Below, in pieces: positions 3,954 to 5,658 of a stretch of 5,658 nt of DNA. A program made the translations under genes and the position numbers. How positions within the stretch are numbered: the first letter of the stretch is position 1; every line of letters begins with the position of its first letter. The notes beneath the pieces are model-generated. The model was not told where the DNA came from. It did not search any database and saw only the letters and a list, made by a program, of their open reading frames with translations. Source of the DNA: Planctomycetota bacterium (GTDB lineage Bacteria; Planctomycetota; Phycisphaerae; UBA1845; PWPN01); the NCBI GenBank assembly GCA_016209665.1, contig JACQVT010000567.1, positions 1-5,658 on the forward strand. The letters run 5' to 3'.

Positions 3954-5276
3954 ATGCCGTTTCACTGCACCATCGGCCGTCGGCGATTCCCGCTGTCCAT
4001 CGTCGCGGGGGGCCTGGCGCTGGCGGTATGTACTCCCTCGGCGTTGGCGGAATCCTCCACGCCCATCTCTATTCGTTCTCGACAAGTCGAACTGCACTAT
4101 CGCGTGACCGGCTCGGCCGACGCGGAGGTGGAACTGTGGTACACCCGCGACCGCGGCCTCACGTGGCATCGCTGGGGCAAGGATGAAGACCGCGCGAGTC
4201 CAATCGTGTTCAGCGCGCCGGGCGAAGGGTTGTACGGCTTCGTGATGATCGCCCACGTCGCGGGTTCGCCGACGCGACCGGCCCCGACGTCCTACGAATC
4301 ACCGCAGCGGTGGGTGTTCATCGATGCTACGCCGCCGCTGGCCCAGTGGGATGGAGCCGAGCCGGCGGATGACTTCGCGACGAACCGCACGCTGCAGTTG
4401 CGGTGGACGGCCCACGACGACAACCTGACCGCCCGGCCGATCCGACTGATGTACCAGTCGACGATCGATCAGGCCTGGCACAGCATCGACGAGGCGGTCG
4501 CCAACACGGGTTTGTACGACTGGAAGGTGCCCGAGTCGCTGGGCGGGCAGATCACGCTCAAGTTGATCGTCCGCGATCAGGGCGAACACGTGGTGGAGCG
4601 GACGTTCGGGCCGCTGGCCCTGGACAGGTACGTTGCGAACTCGATCAGCGCGAAGCCTCCGGCGGCGGGGGACGCGAATCCGCAAGCGGCGGGGGACGCC
4701 TCATCGCGCCCGGCGGCGGCGACACAGCCGGCGAGTACGGCGCGGGTGGACCTCCTCAAGCAGCGGATGGCGGCCGACCTGCACCGCCAGGCAAGCTGGC
4801 ACCTTGGACGCGGGCAGTACGCGGTGGCGGCGGAACGGCTGCGCGAGGCGATCGATCAGGACCCGGACCTGCTGGAGGCCCGGCAGGACCTGGCCGGCAT
4901 CTTCTACCGCCAGCAAGATTACGACCGCGCCGTGGCCGAATACCAGACCGTGCTCGGCCGGAACCCCAACCACGAGTCGGCGCTCTACGGAGCGGCCCTG
5001 GCATACGTGGCCAAGCGCGACTATCATCAGTCCCGCGAGATGCTGACGCGCCTGCTGGCGGTCAACGACCGCAACGCCGAGGCCTGGCTCGACCTGGGAG
5101 ACGTGCTGTTCATGATGGGCGACGTCATCAACGCCCGCGGCCAGTGGCGGCGGGCGCTCAAGGTCGACCCCGCGGCCACGGAAGCCATCGCCAAGGCCCA
5201 GCGGCGGCTGGAGTTGTACGGCCCGGCCGACGAACTGGGCCGTGCCGGGAACCCCGAGAGCCTCGGTTCCCGCTGA
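3954..5276 (+). CDS. Exported protein with two beta-sandwich units and four TPR repeats
   Basis: The product has 440 residues. Residues 1-32 are a signal peptide: basic part IGRRRF, hydrophobic core PLSIVAGGLALAV, likely cleavage after ALA (32). The RRRFPL piece resembles a Tat motif, so folded export is possible. Residues about 36-125 and 126-227 are two beta-rich, Ig/FN3-like units with echoing motifs: VELWYTRDRGLTW (59-71) and GLYGF (92-96), then IRLMYQSTIDQAW (163-175) and GLYDW (186-190). A Pro/Ala/Gly linker follows (233-262) with an eight-residue unit, PPAAGDAN/PQAAGDAS, repeated twice and encoded by two 14-base identical stretches 24 bp apart. Residues about 273-408 form four 34-residue TPRs, each with the G/A..Y/F and A....Y/L..L pattern. 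TPRs bind other proteins, so it is probably a periplasmic or surface scaffold. The exact role is unknown. The start at ATG 3954 is set by a strong Shine-Dalgarno site. It lies 25 bp before holA. Confidence 0.85.
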   Translation: MPFHCTIGRRRFPLSIVAGGLALAVCTPSALAESSTPISIRSRQVELHYRVTGSADAEVELWYTRDRGLTWHRWGKDEDRASPIVFSAPGEGLYGFVMIAHVAGSPTRPAPTSYESPQRWVFIDATPPLAQWDGAEPADDFATNRTLQLRWTAHDDNLTARPIRLMYQSTIDQAWHSIDEAVANTGLYDWKVPESLGGQITLKLIVRDQGEHVVERTFGPLALDRYVANSISAKPPAAGDANPQAAGDASSRPAAATQPASTARVDLLKQRMAADLHRQASWHLGRGQYAVAAERLREAIDQDPDLLEARQDLAGIFYRQQDYDRAVAEYQTVLGRNPNHESALYGAALAYVAKRDYHQSREMLTRLLAVNDRNAEAWLDLGDVLFMMGDVINARGQWRRALKVDPAATEAIAKAQRRLELYGPADELGRAGNPESLGSR

Positions 5277-5301
5277 CTTTAAGTCGAGATTCACGGCGAC
5301 C

Positions 5302-5658
5302 ATGCCCGGAGCATCCACAGACAACAGCGCGGTCCTGCCGGTGTACGCCGTGTGCGGCGGCGAGCCGTTCCTCAAGCGGCAGGCGATGGAGCGGATCACC
5401 CGCGAGGTGCTGGGCAACGCCGACCGCTCGCTGGCCCTGAGCGAGTACGACGGCACGGGTCCGGTCGAGCTGGCCGGCGTGCTGGACGACCTGCGGACGC
5501 TGCCGTTCCTGACCGAGCGGCGACTGGTGGTGGTCCGCGAGGCCGACAAGTTCATCACCGCGTACCGCGAGGCGCTGGAGGACTACGCGGCCAAGCCGAG
5601 CCCGACCGGCGTGCTCTTGATCGAGTGCAAGTCGATGCCCGGCAACACACGGCTGGCC
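5302..5658 (+). CDS. holA: DNA polymerase III delta subunit (N-terminal part)
   Basis: The frame from ATG 5302 stays open for 119 codons to the window edge; the family has about 330-350 residues. HolA is the clamp-loader subunit that opens the beta sliding clamp. Visible landmarks are VYAVCGGEPFLKRQAMERI (14-32), where HolA has '(Y/L)..G.E.FL....' at the start of domain I, then the conserved TLPFLTERRLVVVREADKF (66-84), and KPSPTGVLLIECKSMPGNTR (98-117). The last matches the HolA segment '..P....L.....K.....RL'. The clamp-binding hydrophobic patch is represented by LPFL (67-70). The gene follows the TPR gene by 25 bp without a clear terminator, so it may be co-transcribed. No good Shine-Dalgarno sequence precedes the ATG, and no alternative start lies in frame just upstream. 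Confidence 0.9.
   Translation, partial: MPGASTDNSAVLPVYAVCGGEPFLKRQAMERITREVLGNADRSLALSEYDGTGPVELAGVLDDLRTLPFLTERRLVVVREADKFITAYREALEDYAAKPSPTGVLLIECKSMPGNTRLA

Noticed and set aside
3001..4107. Plus-strand open frame of 368 codons
   Set aside because: It is out of frame with the membrane protein, rich in Gly/Ala/Arg/Asp without motifs, and runs through the intergenic gap into the TPR gene.
4701..5558. Minus-strand open frame of 285 codons
   Set aside because: It is opposite the TPR domain and holA, both clearly coding on the plus strand, and has no recognisable domain.

Overview
The window is a GC-rich bacterial chromosome segment, most likely from a planctomycete or a close relative. Pointers to this are the exported TPR protein with two beta-sandwich 'ELWYT.D.G.TW' units, the planctomycete-like KASII tail motif (KSMMGHLIAAAG), and the long hydrophobic protein next to a KDPG aldolase. 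This placement is inferred from the style of the proteins; no marker gene proves it.

Left part (1-1076, + strand): the last 28 codons of ruvB (Holliday-junction branch-migration ATPase) end at 89. Overlapping them is a 199-residue frame whose first half is the N-terminus of KASIII (FabH) and whose second half is the C-terminus of KASII (FabF), fused at a motif the two families share. It has no catalytic cysteine. It is either the scar of a fabH...fabF deletion or an assembly misjoin, and it is the most striking object in the window. A solitary HicB-family antitoxin-like gene follows. A TGtTATAAT box lies so close to its ATG that the transcript would be leaderless. No HicA toxin is seen.

Middle part (1040-2122, - strand): a visibly lower-GC block (48-55% in two sampled 60-base lines, against 78% in a line of eda) holds two hypothetical genes overlapping by ATGA. 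Their own promoter (TTGAAC-17-TAGAAT) and a Shine-Dalgarno sequence are visible. The second gene looks like an all-helical HEPN-like protein. The first is a 130-residue protein I cannot name. Together they look like an acquired toxin-antitoxin or defence-like cassette, whose 3' end overlaps hicB tail to tail by 37 bp.

Right part (2248-5658, + strand): eda (KDPG/KHG aldolase, all key residues present) overlaps by 11 bp a polytopic membrane protein. That protein resembles cobalamin synthase CobS along its length, but the aspartates of the DGLADT-type motif are replaced. After a 190-bp gap with an inverted repeat comes an exported protein (signal peptide with an RRxF motif, two beta-sandwich units, a short repeated linker, four TPRs). 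Twenty-five bases later holA (DNA polymerase III delta subunit) begins and runs off the window.

Housekeeping functions (ruvB, holA, eda) frame a short accessory stretch (about 683-2100) that carries the TA-like genes. No tRNA, rRNA, CRISPR array, insertion sequence or origin was seen.
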